Assembly: GCA_025465475.1 (NCBI GenBank)
Contig: JAODMR010000085.1
Coordinates: 1 to 34,143 of the forward strand
Reading direction: 5' to 3'
Length of the DNA stretch: 34,143 bases
Origin: Micrococcaceae bacterium
GTDB taxonomy: Bacteria > Actinomycetota > Actinomycetes > Actinomycetales > Micrococcaceae
How positions within the stretch are numbered: the first letter of the stretch is position 1; each line of letters begins with the position of its first letter. The notes under the pieces were generated by a model. The model was not told the DNA's origin and searched no databases. It was given only the letters and a program-made list of their open reading frames with translations. Shown piece after piece: positions 6,968 through 14,369 of the stretch. The position numbers were made by a program, and so were the translations under genes.

Positions 6968-8173
6968 CTACAGCAGGCTGACGGCCATGGCCTCGATGGC
7001 CAGCAGGGGTGCAACGTTTGTGGTGGTGATGCGGCGGCGGACGCTGTTGATGGCATCCATGCGTGCAAGGGTCAGTTCAGGGGTTCCGGACGTGGCGAAT
7101 CGTTCAATGTCCGGGCGTAAAGCCTCATTGACCAGGCCGGTTCCTCCGCCGGTCCCGCTTGCTCCGCTGGTCCCCCCGGCCGGTTGGCCGTCCCGGAGCC
7201 GGTCGCCTGCCGCCAGCTGCAGCACCAGCGTATCCCGGTAAAAGGACAGCAGGTCAGTCAGGGCCCGGTCCAGGGTATCGGTGATGGAGCGTTTGGACCG
7301 CCGTTTCTGGTCCTCCTCCAGCTGCCGCACCTGGACGCGCATTGACGGGGGAAGGGTCCCCTTGTCCGGGGCGCCCAAGGAGCGCAGCAGGTGTTCCTTC
7401 TCCGCGGCGTCCCGTTCGTCGTTGGACGAGTTGGCCTCTGCGGTGGCCAGTTCAACCAGCCTGGCCGCGGCGCGCACGGCGTCGGACACGTCCCGCAACG
7501 CCAGCGGCAACCGGACAATGTCTTCCCGCCGCTGCCGGGCCTCCGGGTCCCGGGCCAGCCGCCGCGCGATGCCCACGTGGCTTTGCGCGGCACGGGCAGC
7601 CAGGTTGGCCTGCTCCGGGTCGATACCATCGCGGCGCACCAGCAGCGCGGCAACATCCTCCACCGGCGGCACCCGAAGGGTCACTGCACGGCACCGTGAG
7701 CGAATGGTAACCAGCACGTCAGCCGGGCTGGGTGCGCACAGAATCCAAATGGTCCGGGGCGGCGGTTCCTCAATGGCCTTCAGCAGCACGTTGGTGGTGC
7801 GCTCCACCATGCGGTCCGCGTCGCCAACGATGATGACCCGCCAACGCGCCGACGACGGCCGGTCCTGGGCCTTGGTGACCAGTTCGCGCGCCTCGTCAAT
7901 GCTGATGGTGGTTTTTTCGGTGGCGATGAACGTGACGTCCGCGTTGGTGCCGGCCAGGACGGTGTGGCAGGCATGGCATTGGCCACAGCCCCGGTCTTCC
8001 AGCTGCTGCTGTTCGCACACCAGTGCAGCGGCAAAGGCCTTTGCTGCGTTGGAGCGGCCTGAGCCCGGTGGACCGGTGAACAGCCAGGCATGTGTGGGCC
8101 GCTCCGATTGGGCGGCCCTGCTGAGCTGTTCCACCACTGGCCCCTGGCCCTGCAGATCGTCCCAGACGCTCAC
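6968..8173 (-). CDS. holB: DNA polymerase III subunit delta'
   Basis: A 401-residue clamp-loader subunit that helps load the beta sliding clamp at replication forks. The AAA+ module starts near residue 1 (SVWDDLQGQ). The Walker A-like loop GPPGSGRS (34-41) has Arg40 in place of the catalytic Lys, as expected for the non-ATP-binding delta' subunit. A zinc-binding module follows, with Cys53, Cys63, Cys66 and Cys69. Further on are the sensor/Walker B region VIIVGDADRM, the RTTNVLLKAIEEPPP stretch and the SRC motif (RSRCRAV). The GTG start overlaps the tmk stop codon as GTGA, so translation is coupled. It is in the usual actinobacterial tmk-holB pair. Confidence 0.93.
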   Translation of the reverse strand: MSVWDDLQGQGPVVEQLSRAAQSERPTHAWLFTGPPGSGRSNAAKAFAAALVCEQQQLEDRGCGQCHACHTVLAGTNADVTFIATEKTTISIDEARELVTKAQDRPSSARWRVIIVGDADRMVERTTNVLLKAIEEPPPRTIWILCAPSPADVLVTIRSRCRAVTLRVPPVEDVAALLVRRDGIDPEQANLAARAAQSHVGIARRLARDPEARQRREDIVRLPLALRDVSDAVRAAARLVELATAEANSSNDERDAAEKEHLLRSLGAPDKGTLPPSMRVQVRQLEEDQKRRSKRSITDTLDRALTDLLSFYRDTLVLQLAAGDRLRDGQPAGGTSGASGTGGGTGLVNEALRPDIERFATSGTPELTLARMDAINSVRRRITTTNVAPLLAIEAMAVSLL

Positions 8174-8850
8174 AGTAACTGCTCCACGCGCTGCAGGACG
8201 GCAACCGCGAGGTCCTCGGCCGCTCCGGCGGCGTCCAGCACCAGGTAGCGCCCGGGCGAGGCATCGGCCCGGTCCAGAAAGGCCTGCCGAATCCTGGCAT
8301 GGAAGTCGTCGGGCTCGGATTCCAGCCGGTCCTCGGCAGCCTGTCCGGTGGTGCGTCGACGGCGTCCCTGTTCCGGGGTGACGTCCAACAGCACGGTCAG
8401 GTCGGGCCATAAACCGTCGGTCGCCCAGTCGTTAAGCTCGCGGATCCGTTCGGTGCCCAGGCGGCGGCCCGCGCCTTGGTAAGCCACTGAGGAGTCAATA
8501 TATCGGTCAGTCACCACGATTTCTCCGGCATCCAGCGCGGGCCGCAGAACCTGGACGGCGTGCGCGGCGCGCGAGGCAGCAAAGATCAGCGCCTCGCTCC
8601 GGGCGTCAATCTCGCCCTGTCCGTGGTCCAGCACAAGAGAGCGCAGCTTCTCTCCGATGGGGGTCCCGCCGGGCTCTCTGGTGCGTAGGACCCGATGTCC
8701 CTGAGCCTGCAGAGACGCCGCCAACAGCTGCGCCTGGGTGGATTTGCCGGCCCCGTCCCCGCCCTCGAAGGCGATGAACAGGCCTCGCGCCCGGTCAGGG
8801 CGCGGCACCGAAACCGGCGGAAGGCCGTCGGCCCCGGAAGGAAAAGTCAC
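8170..8850 (-). CDS. tmk: Thymidylate kinase
   Basis: A 226-residue dTMP kinase that phosphorylates dTMP to dTDP with ATP, feeding DNA synthesis. The P-loop is EGGDGAGKST (29-38). The substrate motif REPGGTPIGE follows near residue 58, and the DRYIDSSVAYQGAGR segment forms the dTMP site. The arginine-rich LID contains RRRRTTGQ. The N-terminus carries about 20 extra residues before the core, slightly longer than typical. The GTG start is 6 nt after TACCCT (8862-8857) with no SD, so the mRNA is probably leaderless. The start region is an inverted near-copy of that of the divergent PLP-enzyme gene. Confidence 0.95.
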   Translation of the reverse strand: MTFPSGADGLPPVSVPRPDRARGLFIAFEGGDGAGKSTQAQLLAASLQAQGHRVLRTREPGGTPIGEKLRSLVLDHGQGEIDARSEALIFAASRAAHAVQVLRPALDAGEIVVTDRYIDSSVAYQGAGRRLGTERIRELNDWATDGLWPDLTVLLDVTPEQGRRRRTTGQAAEDRLESEPDDFHARIRQAFLDRADASPGRYLVLDAAGAAEDLAVAVLQRVEQLL

Positions 8851-8862
8851 CCCTTAAGGGTA
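8836..8862 (-). promoter_or_regulatory. tmk leaderless promoter/start box (inverted arm 1)
   Basis: The minus strand reads TACCCT (8862-8857), TAAGGG, then GTG (8850). This 27-nt arm, including five codons (MTFPS), matches the arm at 8925-8951 on the plus strand at 23 of 27 positions. Confidence 0.6.
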
Positions 8863-8924
8863 CCGACTGGCACCGACCGTCCCCGCCTCCAGTCCACAGG
8901 ACCTCACCCCCATCCTGTCCCCAC

Positions 8925-8951
8925 TACCCTTAAGGTATGACTTTGCCTGCC
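8925..8951 (+). promoter_or_regulatory. PLP-enzyme leaderless promoter/start box (inverted arm 2)
   Basis: TACCCT (8925-8930), TAAGGT, then ATG (8937) and codons for MTLPA. It mirrors the tmk start region across a 62-bp spacer. It predicts a leaderless transcript like tmk and possibly shared control. Confidence 0.6.
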
Positions 8952-10127
8952 GAACAACACCCCGCCGGGCTCGCCCCGGACACCGTCGTCGTCTCCGCCG
9001 GCCGCCCCGCCCGGAACCATGACGCACCGGTCAATCCGCCCATCGTGCTCTCCTCCACCTATGTCGGAACCGGTGCCGTGGAAGATGGCGACCGTGCCTA
9101 TGGCAGGTACTCCAACCCCACCTGGGACCCCTTCGAGGAGGCACTGTCAAGCCTGGAGGGCGCCAGCCTGCCGGGGTTGCTCTACGGCTCCGGGTTGGCT
9201 GCCGTCTCCTCCGCCCTGTCGCTGATCCCCGCCGGCGGAGTGCTGGTGATGCCGCGGCATTCCTACCAGGGTGCCCTGGTGATGGCAGCGGAACTGGCTG
9301 CCAAGGGGCTGTTCTCGCTGCGGCTGGTGGACATCGCCGACACGGAGGCCGTCATTGAGGCCCTACGGGGTGGCGGTGACGGCGAGACGGCGAACATGCT
9401 GTGGCTGGAGAGCCCCACCAACCCCATGCTGGAGGTCGCCGACCTGCAGGCCCTGTCCCTGGCGGCCAAGGCCATCAACGCGGTCGTGGTTACCGACAAC
9501 ACGTTCTCCACGCCACTGGTGCAGCAACCCCTGGCACTGGGCAGTGACATCGTGCTGCATTCAGTCACCAAGTACCTGGCGGGACACTCCGACGTCGTGC
9601 TCGGCGCCCTGGTCACCTCCAACCCGGAGCTGCGCGCCCAACTGCTGCATCACCGGTCCATTCACGGTGCCATCGCCGGACCGTTCGAGGCGTGGCTGGC
9701 GTTGCGGGGCCTGCGCACCCTGGCACTGCGTGTCGAACGCTCGCAGGCCACGGCGGAACTGCTCGCCGCCCGGCTGCACGACCACCCGCAGGTGGAGGCC
9801 GTCCGCTTCCCCGGGCTTTCCACCGATCCCGGACATGCGCGGGCCAAGCAGCAGATGACCGGCTTCGGGTCCATCCTCGCCATCGAAGTGGCGGGCGGCG
9901 CGGCAGCCGCTGAGGCCGTCGTCGCGCAGTTGCGGCTGTGGACCCCGGCAACCTCGCTCGGGGGCGTGGAATCGCTCATTGAACGCCGCCGTCGCCACAC
10001 CAACGAGCCGGAATCCGTGCCGGATAACCTGCTTCGGCTCAGCGTGGGCATCGAAAACGCCGAAGACCTGTGGCGTGACCTTGCTGCGGCCTTGGAATCG
10101 GCGGGGTCCAGTAGGCTGGTGCCGTGA
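8937..10127 (+). CDS. Cys/Met-metabolism PLP enzyme (cystathionine gamma-synthase/lyase-like)
   Basis: A 396-residue fold-type I PLP enzyme of the trans-sulfuration family. Lys212 in SVTKYLAGHSD is the Schiff-base lysine. YGRYSNPT (55-62), SGLAAVSSAL (85-94), WLESPTNP (156-163) and VTDNTFSTP (185-193) are the cofactor and carboxylate motifs, and SLGGVESLIE is near the C-terminus. Family members make or split cystathionine, or eliminate thiols from Cys or Met. Two usual signatures deviate: the YGGT-type stacking region reads SYQG (109-112), and the stretch after SLIE is RRRRHTNEPESVPDN rather than the common HPASMTH. This makes the exact reaction uncertain. It has a leaderless start. The stop codon overlaps the next gene's GTG. 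Confidence 0.8.
   Translation: MTLPAEQHPAGLAPDTVVVSAGRPARNHDAPVNPPIVLSSTYVGTGAVEDGDRAYGRYSNPTWDPFEEALSSLEGASLPGLLYGSGLAAVSSALSLIPAGGVLVMPRHSYQGALVMAAELAAKGLFSLRLVDIADTEAVIEALRGGGDGETANMLWLESPTNPMLEVADLQALSLAAKAINAVVVTDNTFSTPLVQQPLALGSDIVLHSVTKYLAGHSDVVLGALVTSNPELRAQLLHHRSIHGAIAGPFEAWLALRGLRTLALRVERSQATAELLAARLHDHPQVEAVRFPGLSTDPGHARAKQQMTGFGSILAIEVAGGAAAAEAVVAQLRLWTPATSLGGVESLIERRRRHTNEPESVPDNLLRLSVGIENAEDLWRDLAAALESAGSSRLVP
10112..10117 (+). promoter_or_regulatory. -10 hexamer for DUF2516 gene
   Basis: TAGGCT followed by 6 nt and GTG at 10124. It lies inside the last codons of the PLP-enzyme gene, so the small membrane gene can be transcribed separately as a leaderless mRNA. Confidence 0.45.
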
Positions 10128-10453
10128 CCGGATATCTGACCTACATATTGCTGTTCCTGCTGGGCCTCCTGGGGTTCGGCATCCAGCTGTGGGCCATGGT
10201 CGAGTGCCTGCGCAGCCGGGCCGCTGACTTTGAACGTGCCTACAAGCGCACCAAGGGATTCTGGACCGGCCTGACCGTCGCCGCCGCAGTTGTCGGCGGG
10301 CTTTATGTTCTCAACCCAAGCCTGGGTTTCCTTCTGCTGCTGGAACTCGCCTCTGCCACCGCTGCCGGCGTGTTCCTGGCCGACGTCCGGCCGGCGCTGC
10401 AGGACGCACGCCGCGGCGGGAACCGCAGCCAAGGCCCCTACGGCCCTTGGTGA
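10124..10453 (+). CDS. DUF2516 family membrane protein
   Basis: A 109-residue protein with an N-terminal helix (YILLFLLGLLGFGIQLWAMVECL), a basic cytoplasmic loop with FERAYKRTKGFW, and two further hydrophobic segments (LTVAAAVVGGLYVL and LGFLLLLELASATAAGVFLADV). It ends in a Gly/Arg/Pro-rich tail. The pattern of helix, ECLRSR, RAYKRTKGFW and DVRPAL is that of the actinobacterial DUF2516 family, whose function is unknown. The GTG start overlaps the upstream stop (GTGA). No SD is needed if the leaderless promoter at 10112-10117 is used. Confidence 0.75.
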   Translation: MTGYLTYILLFLLGLLGFGIQLWAMVECLRSRAADFERAYKRTKGFWTGLTVAAAVVGGLYVLNPSLGFLLLLELASATAAGVFLADVRPALQDARRGGNRSQGPYGPW

Positions 10454-10587
10454 ATGACTCCGGTCGCTCCTAAATTCCCCGCAACCGATTTCGGCCCGCC
10501 TCAGGGCGCGGATAAGGAGTCAGGCTCGGTTCAGGTGTGATCGAGGCCCGGGTCAGGGTCGGATCAGGTGCGGCTGATGCCCGCAGG

Positions 10588-11412
10588 TCAGGGCGCGACG
10601 GCGGACCAAGCCACGGTGATTTCGCCGAGCCGCCAGCGGCTGGGCCCGTCGTGCACCGGCCAGCCCTCCGCGCGCAGCGAATCGCAGGCTGCGATCCAGC
10701 GTTGCCGTCGGCCGTAAGCGGCCAGCGGAGCGTGCTGCAGCCAGCACCTGTCGAACGCCTGCAGGAACGTGTGTATCCGGTTTCCTGGCGTGTTGCGGTG
10801 AATCAACGCTTTCGGGAGGCGCTCGGCGAGGTCCGAGGGTAGCTCCAGGTCGCCAAACCGCAGGGACAGTGTCAGTGATATCGGCCCGCTGCCGTCCAAG
10901 GCCACCCAGGTGCTGCGCCGTCCGACCTCGTCGCAGGTGCCGTCAACAAAAATCCCCTGCGGTGCCAGTCGCGACGTCACGGTGTTCCAGATGGCGGGCA
11001 CGTCAGCCTCGTCATACTGGCGCAACACGTTAAAGGCCCGCACCATCACCGGGTTACCCGGTACGGGAAGCTCGAATCCGCCCAGCAGGAAGGTCAACCC
11101 TGGGCGTTCGAGGGCCTTGGCCACCCGGACACGTTCGGGTTCAATTTCAATGCCCGCCACCCGGACGGCCGGAGAAACGGTCCGCAGCCGGTCAAAGAGT
11201 TCCACAGCGGTGGTGGGGGAGGCGCCATAGCCCAGGTCCACCACCATGGGCTCCGCGCTGGTCCTAAGCCGCCAGGCCTGTGGCCCGGCCAGCCAGCGAT
11301 CCACGCGGCGCAGCCGGTTGGGGTTGGTCGTTCCCCTGGTGATGTTTCCGACGGGGCGGCCGGAGGTAGCACGGCGGGGGTCCGCACCCATCCGCTCAGC
11401 CCGCTGCACCAC
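10588..11412 (-). CDS. Class I SAM-dependent methyltransferase-like protein
   Basis: A 274-residue protein with a Rossmann-type methyltransferase core. Motif I is VVDLGYGASPTTA, followed by an acidic strand end VAGIEIEPERV that would bind the ribose of S-adenosylmethionine. Later come FNVLRQYDEADVPAIW and the strand GIFVDGTCDEVGRR. The C-terminal part has no domain I can name. The substrate is unknown. I place the start at the GTG at 11410-11412 because TACGCT lies 6 nt upstream on the minus strand, giving a leaderless mRNA; longer frames would run into the divergent gpm start. An alternative start is the ATG at 11391. It is convergent with the DUF2516 gene; the 134-bp gap has no clear terminator. 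Confidence 0.75.
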   Translation of the reverse strand: MVQRAERMGADPRRATSGRPVGNITRGTTNPNRLRRVDRWLAGPQAWRLRTSAEPMVVDLGYGASPTTAVELFDRLRTVSPAVRVAGIEIEPERVRVAKALERPGLTFLLGGFELPVPGNPVMVRAFNVLRQYDEADVPAIWNTVTSRLAPQGIFVDGTCDEVGRRSTWVALDGSGPISLTLSLRFGDLELPSDLAERLPKALIHRNTPGNRIHTFLQAFDRCWLQHAPLAAYGRRQRWIAACDSLRAEGWPVHDGPSRWRLGEITVAWSAVAP

Positions 11413-11418
11413 TGTCTT

Positions 11419-11424
11419 AGCGTA
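11419..11424 (-). promoter_or_regulatory. -10 hexamer for methyltransferase-like gene
   Basis: TACGCT on the minus strand, followed by AAGACA and the GTG at 11412. The 6-nt spacing predicts a leaderless transcript. Confidence 0.5.
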
Positions 11425-11484
11425 CGGGCCCGGGAGCGTTCGCGGCGGCTCGGTGTTGCCGTGAACCCGGCCGCACTGCTCGCG

Positions 11485-11490
11485 TAGGAT
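11485..11490 (+). promoter_or_regulatory. -10 hexamer for gpm
   Basis: TAGGAT followed by 7 nt and the ATG at 11498. The AGGA inside it could alternatively serve as an SD 8 nt upstream, so leaderless versus leadered is ambiguous here. Confidence 0.4.
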
Positions 11491-11497
11491 GAAAACC

Positions 11498-12244
11498 ATG
11501 ACTTACACGCTGATTCTGCTGCGGCACGGCCACAGTGAATGGAACGCCAAGAACCTGTTCACCGGCTGGGTGGATGTGGACCTTAATGACCAGGGGCGCA
11601 CCGAGGCTGTGCGCGGCGGCGAGCTGCTGACGGAAAACGACCTGCTGCCTGACATCCTGTACACGTCGCGGCAGAAGCGGGCGGTTAACACCGCAAACCT
11701 GGCCCTCGCGGCCGCCGACCGCGGCTGGATCGACGTCAAGCGCAGCTGGCGCCTGAACGAGCGGCACTACGGAGCCCTGCAGGGCAAGGACAAGGCGCAG
11801 ACCCTCGCCGAATTCGGTGAGGAGCAGTTCATGACGTGGCGCCGCAGCTACGACACGCCGCCGCCGCCCCTGCCGGATGACAGTGAGTACTCCCAGGTGG
11901 GCGACCCCCGCTACGCCGAGCTTGGCGACGACCTGCCGCGGACCGAATGCCTCAAGGACGTGCTGGAACGCCTGCTGCCGTACTGGGAATCGGACATCAC
12001 CGCGGACCTGGCTGCCGGAAAGACGGTCCTGATCACCGCGCACGGCAATTCCCTGCGTGCGCTGGTGAAGCACCTGGACGGGATTTCCGACGCCGACATT
12101 TCCGCCCTGAACATTCCCACTGGCATTCCGCTGGTTTACGAGCTCAACGAGGATTTCACGCCCGTCACCCCCGGCGGCCGTTACCTCGACCCGGAAGCAG
12201 CCGCCGCGTCCATCAAGGCAGTGGCCAACCAGGGCAAGAAGTAA
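11498..12244 (+). CDS. gpmA: 2,3-bisphosphoglycerate-dependent phosphoglycerate mutase
   Basis: A 248-residue glycolytic and gluconeogenic enzyme interconverting 3- and 2-phosphoglycerate through a phosphohistidine. His10 in the RHG motif ([10 protein letters not shown]) is the phospho-acceptor. Glu88 (LNERHYG) and His182 (TAHGNSLR) complete the active site, and Arg59 of TSRQKRA is nearby. The length matches dPGM. I use the ATG at 11498, giving the family-typical [11 protein letters not shown]; an ATG at 11489 adds three residues but overlaps the -10. In mycobacteria gpm also lies next to senX3-regX3. A strong hairpin follows the gene. Confidence 0.95.
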   Translation: MTYTLILLRHGHSEWNAKNLFTGWVDVDLNDQGRTEAVRGGELLTENDLLPDILYTSRQKRAVNTANLALAAADRGWIDVKRSWRLNERHYGALQGKDKAQTLAEFGEEQFMTWRRSYDTPPPPLPDDSEYSQVGDPRYAELGDDLPRTECLKDVLERLLPYWESDITADLAAGKTVLITAHGNSLRALVKHLDGISDADISALNIPTGIPLVYELNEDFTPVTPGGRYLDPEAAAASIKAVANQGKK

Positions 12245-12271
12245 ACCGGCGCACGCCACACGAAACCAGGT

Positions 12272-12314
12272 GACGACGAAGGGGACCCGGCTAGGCGGGG
12301 TCCCCTTCGTCGTC
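12272..12314. terminator. Bidirectional hairpin between gpm and phoU
   Basis: GACGACGAAGGGGACCC (12272-12288) pairs perfectly with GGGTCCCCTTCGTCGTC (12298-12314), a 17-bp stem with a 9-nt loop between two convergent genes. A weak AT tail follows on the plus side. It probably terminates both transcripts. Confidence 0.75.
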
Positions 12315-12326
12315 GGAATTTAAGGG

Positions 12327-12986
12327 CTACTGGGCGTACGCCTCCGGCTGCCACTGCCCGGTCACCAGGTAGGACACTTTCCTGGCCACCGACACCCCAT
12401 GGTCCCCGAACCGTTCCAGGTAGCGGCTGGCCAAGGTCACGTCCACGGTCGTGACCGGCTTCTCGTTCCAATCAGGAGAGGCGATCGCAGCAAACACGCT
12501 CCGGTGCAACTCATTGATGCGGCTGTTGGCTGCCTGAATCTCCGGCACCAGCTCCACGTTGCGGCTGTCCAACAGGACACCCACCTGCGTGGAGATCGTG
12601 ATATCCAGCTCAGCCATCTCGGCGAAGGTGGCCCGCAGCGACGACGGGACCACCAGGGCCGGGTAACGCAGCCGGGCCAGTTGCGCGATGTGGCGGGCCA
12701 GGTCGCCCATCCGCTCCAGCGAGGCGCTCATCCGCAGCGCGCCGACAATCATGCGCAGGTCACCGGCCACCGGGCCCTGCAACGCAAGAATGTCGATGGC
12801 CCGCTCATCCAGGTCATTCTGCAGGAAGTCAATCCGGGCGTCAGCGCTGATGACATCCTGGGCCAGCTCCACGTCGGCACCCCGGAACGCAGCGTCCGCC
12901 TTGGTCAGTGCCTCCGTGACCAGCTGGGAGATCTGGATCAGTTCCTCACCGACCTGATGGAGTTCGGCCTGGAAAACTTTGCGCAC
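12327..12986 (-). CDS. phoU: Phosphate signalling regulator PhoU
   Basis: A 219-residue, all-helical protein with the two PhoU repeats. The first contains DAAFRGADVELAQDVISADARIDFLQNDLDE with acidic metal-binding positions, and LQGPVAGDLRMIVGALRMSASLERMGDLARHI. The second repeats this layout, ending RYLERFGDHGVSVARKVSYLVTG. PhoU connects Pst phosphate uptake to the sensor kinase and restrains the response when phosphate is ample. The GTG start has the SD GAAAGGA 7 nt upstream. No pst genes are in the window. It is divergent from senX3-regX3 across a 201-bp gap with a PHO box, the arrangement expected for autoregulated control. Confidence 0.95.
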   Translation of the reverse strand: MRKVFQAELHQVGEELIQISQLVTEALTKADAAFRGADVELAQDVISADARIDFLQNDLDERAIDILALQGPVAGDLRMIVGALRMSASLERMGDLARHIAQLARLRYPALVVPSSLRATFAEMAELDITISTQVGVLLDSRNVELVPEIQAANSRINELHRSVFAAIASPDWNEKPVTTVDVTLASRYLERFGDHGVSVARKVSYLVTGQWQPEAYAQ

Positions 12987-13046
12987 GGCGCGGTCCTTTC
13001 ACGAATTGTTCGGCCTCCACCGACAGGCGTAGGCGCAACCGGCAGC

Positions 13047-13052
13047 ATCGTA
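13047..13052 (-). promoter_or_regulatory. Candidate -10 for phoU
   Basis: TACGAT on the minus strand, about 60 nt upstream of the phoU GTG, with the PHO box starting 30 nt further upstream where an activator would bind. No good -35 is seen, which suits an activator-dependent promoter. Confidence 0.4.
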
Positions 13053-13082
13053 CGGCTCCGGTTCCTGCACCAGCTTCCCAAA

Positions 13083-13126
13083 CCGGTGTGAACGTACCGG
13101 CAAGGGCAGGTGAACGTTGGGCGAAC
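13083..13126 (-). promoter_or_regulatory. PHO box: four 11-nt direct repeats
   Basis: Read on the minus strand, four consecutive 11-nt units are GTTCGCCCAAC (13126-13116), GTTCACCTGCC (13115-13105), CTTGCCGGTAC (13104-13094) and GTTCACACCGG (13093-13083). Units 1, 2 and 4 start with GTTC; unit 3 is degenerate. This matches the actinobacterial PhoP/RegX3-type binding site, direct repeats of GTTCACC with 11-nt spacing. Confidence 0.75.
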
Positions 13127-13175
13127 TCCGGCCCGGTGGTCCCCAATGGGTGCCGCCCCCCTGCGGCAGGGCGCC

Positions 13176-13181
13176 TAAGCT
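13176..13181 (+). promoter_or_regulatory. -10 hexamer for leaderless senX3-regX3 mRNA
   Basis: TAAGCT followed by 6 nt and the GTG at 13188. No SD precedes the start codon. Confidence 0.5.
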
Positions 13182-13187
13182 TGAAAT

Positions 13188-14369
13188 GTGGATCCCCTGT
13201 TGCTAGGCATCGTGTCCGGGCTGATCGGCCTGGTGCTGGGTGTGTGCGGCATGCTCGCGTTCTCGCTCAGCGAGCGGCAGCGCCGCACGGTGTCCCACGT
13301 GGATGAGCCGGTCCTACCGGAGGGATCCGCCGAAGTGCTCTCGGTCGTCGGACGCGCCTACGTTGTGGTGGACGCGATCGACGGCGTTGTCCGGGCCAGT
13401 CCGGCCGCGTACGCCTTCGGCCTGGTCCGCGGCCACACGGTGGTTCACCCCGAGCTGCTGGCCATGACGGCGCGGGTGCGCAGGGACGGCGTCATTGAGG
13501 AACGCAGCCTGGAACTGCCGCGGGGGCCGCTGGGCCCCGGCACCCTGGTGGTGCAGGCCAGGGTGGCGCCGTTGGGGGAGGAGTACATCCTGCTACTCGC
13601 TGACGACAGGACCGAAATCACCCGGACTGAAGCCGTACGCAATGACTTTGTGGCCAACGTGTCCCATGAACTGAAAACGCCGGTCGGGGCCATCTCCCTC
13701 CTGGCCGAGGCGCTGGAGGATTCCCCGGAGGATCAGGAAACGGTCCGCCGGTTCGCCCGCCGGATGCGCAAGGAGTCCGCCCGGCTGGCCGCCCTGGTGC
13801 AGGACATCATCGAGCTGTCCCGCCTGCAGAGCGCCGACGTGGTGCAGCAGGGCCAGCCGGTGGACCTCAACCTGGTCCTGTCCGACGCCGTCGACCGATC
13901 CCGGCTGGCCGCCGAGAACAAGAACATCTCCATCCTGCGCAGCGGCACAGCCACCGGCCACGTCTTTGGCGACGCCGACCTGCTCACCACCGCGTTCCGC
14001 AACCTGATCGACAACGCCATCCGGTATTCCCCGGAAAACACCCAGGTCGGCATCGGGGTGCGTTCGGTGGATGGCCTGGCTACGGTTTCCATCTCCGACC
14101 AGGGTGACGGGCTGTCGGAGGCTGACCAGGAACGGATCTTTGAACGGTTTTACCGTGTGGACTCGGCCCGCTCCCGACACACCGGCGGCACCGGGCTTGG
14201 CTTGAGCATCGTCAGGCACGTGGTCTCAAACCATGGCGGCGAAGTCACCGTCTGGTCAAAGCCCGGCGACGGGTCCACCTTCACCGTCCGGCTGCCGGAA
14301 ATGGACGCCCCGGACGATTCCACGGCAGCCACAACCACCCCAGCAGCAGAACAAGGAGCCACCGCGTGA
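13188..14369 (+). CDS. senX3: Sensor histidine kinase SenX3 (phosphate response)
   Basis: A 393-residue kinase with a single N-terminal membrane helix (about residues 4-26), no real extracellular domain, and a PAS-like region (about 48-140). The HisKA domain has phospho-acceptor His160 in SHELKTP. The HATPase domain shows the N box NLIDNAIRYSPE, the G1 box DQGDG and the G2 box GTGLGLSIV. A Thr/Ala-rich tail ends the protein. The lack of a periplasmic sensor is typical of SenX3/PhoR-type kinases, which read phosphate status through the Pst system and PhoU. It would phosphorylate RegX3, encoded immediately downstream with a 4-nt overlap. Confidence 0.93.
   Translation: MDPLLLGIVSGLIGLVLGVCGMLAFSLSERQRRTVSHVDEPVLPEGSAEVLSVVGRAYVVVDAIDGVVRASPAAYAFGLVRGHTVVHPELLAMTARVRRDGVIEERSLELPRGPLGPGTLVVQARVAPLGEEYILLLADDRTEITRTEAVRNDFVANVSHELKTPVGAISLLAEALEDSPEDQETVRRFARRMRKESARLAALVQDIIELSRLQSADVVQQGQPVDLNLVLSDAVDRSRLAAENKNISILRSGTATGHVFGDADLLTTAFRNLIDNAIRYSPENTQVGIGVRSVDGLATVSISDQGDGLSEADQERIFERFYRVDSARSRHTGGTGLGLSIVRHVVSNHGGEVTVWSKPGDGSTFTVRLPEMDAPDDSTAATTTPAAEQGATA

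Noticed and set aside
10454-10587. Six TCAGG-containing short repeats between the DUF2516 and methyltransferase-like genes
   Set aside because: The copies share only 5-6 nt with irregular spacing, which is expected by chance in such GC-rich sequence.
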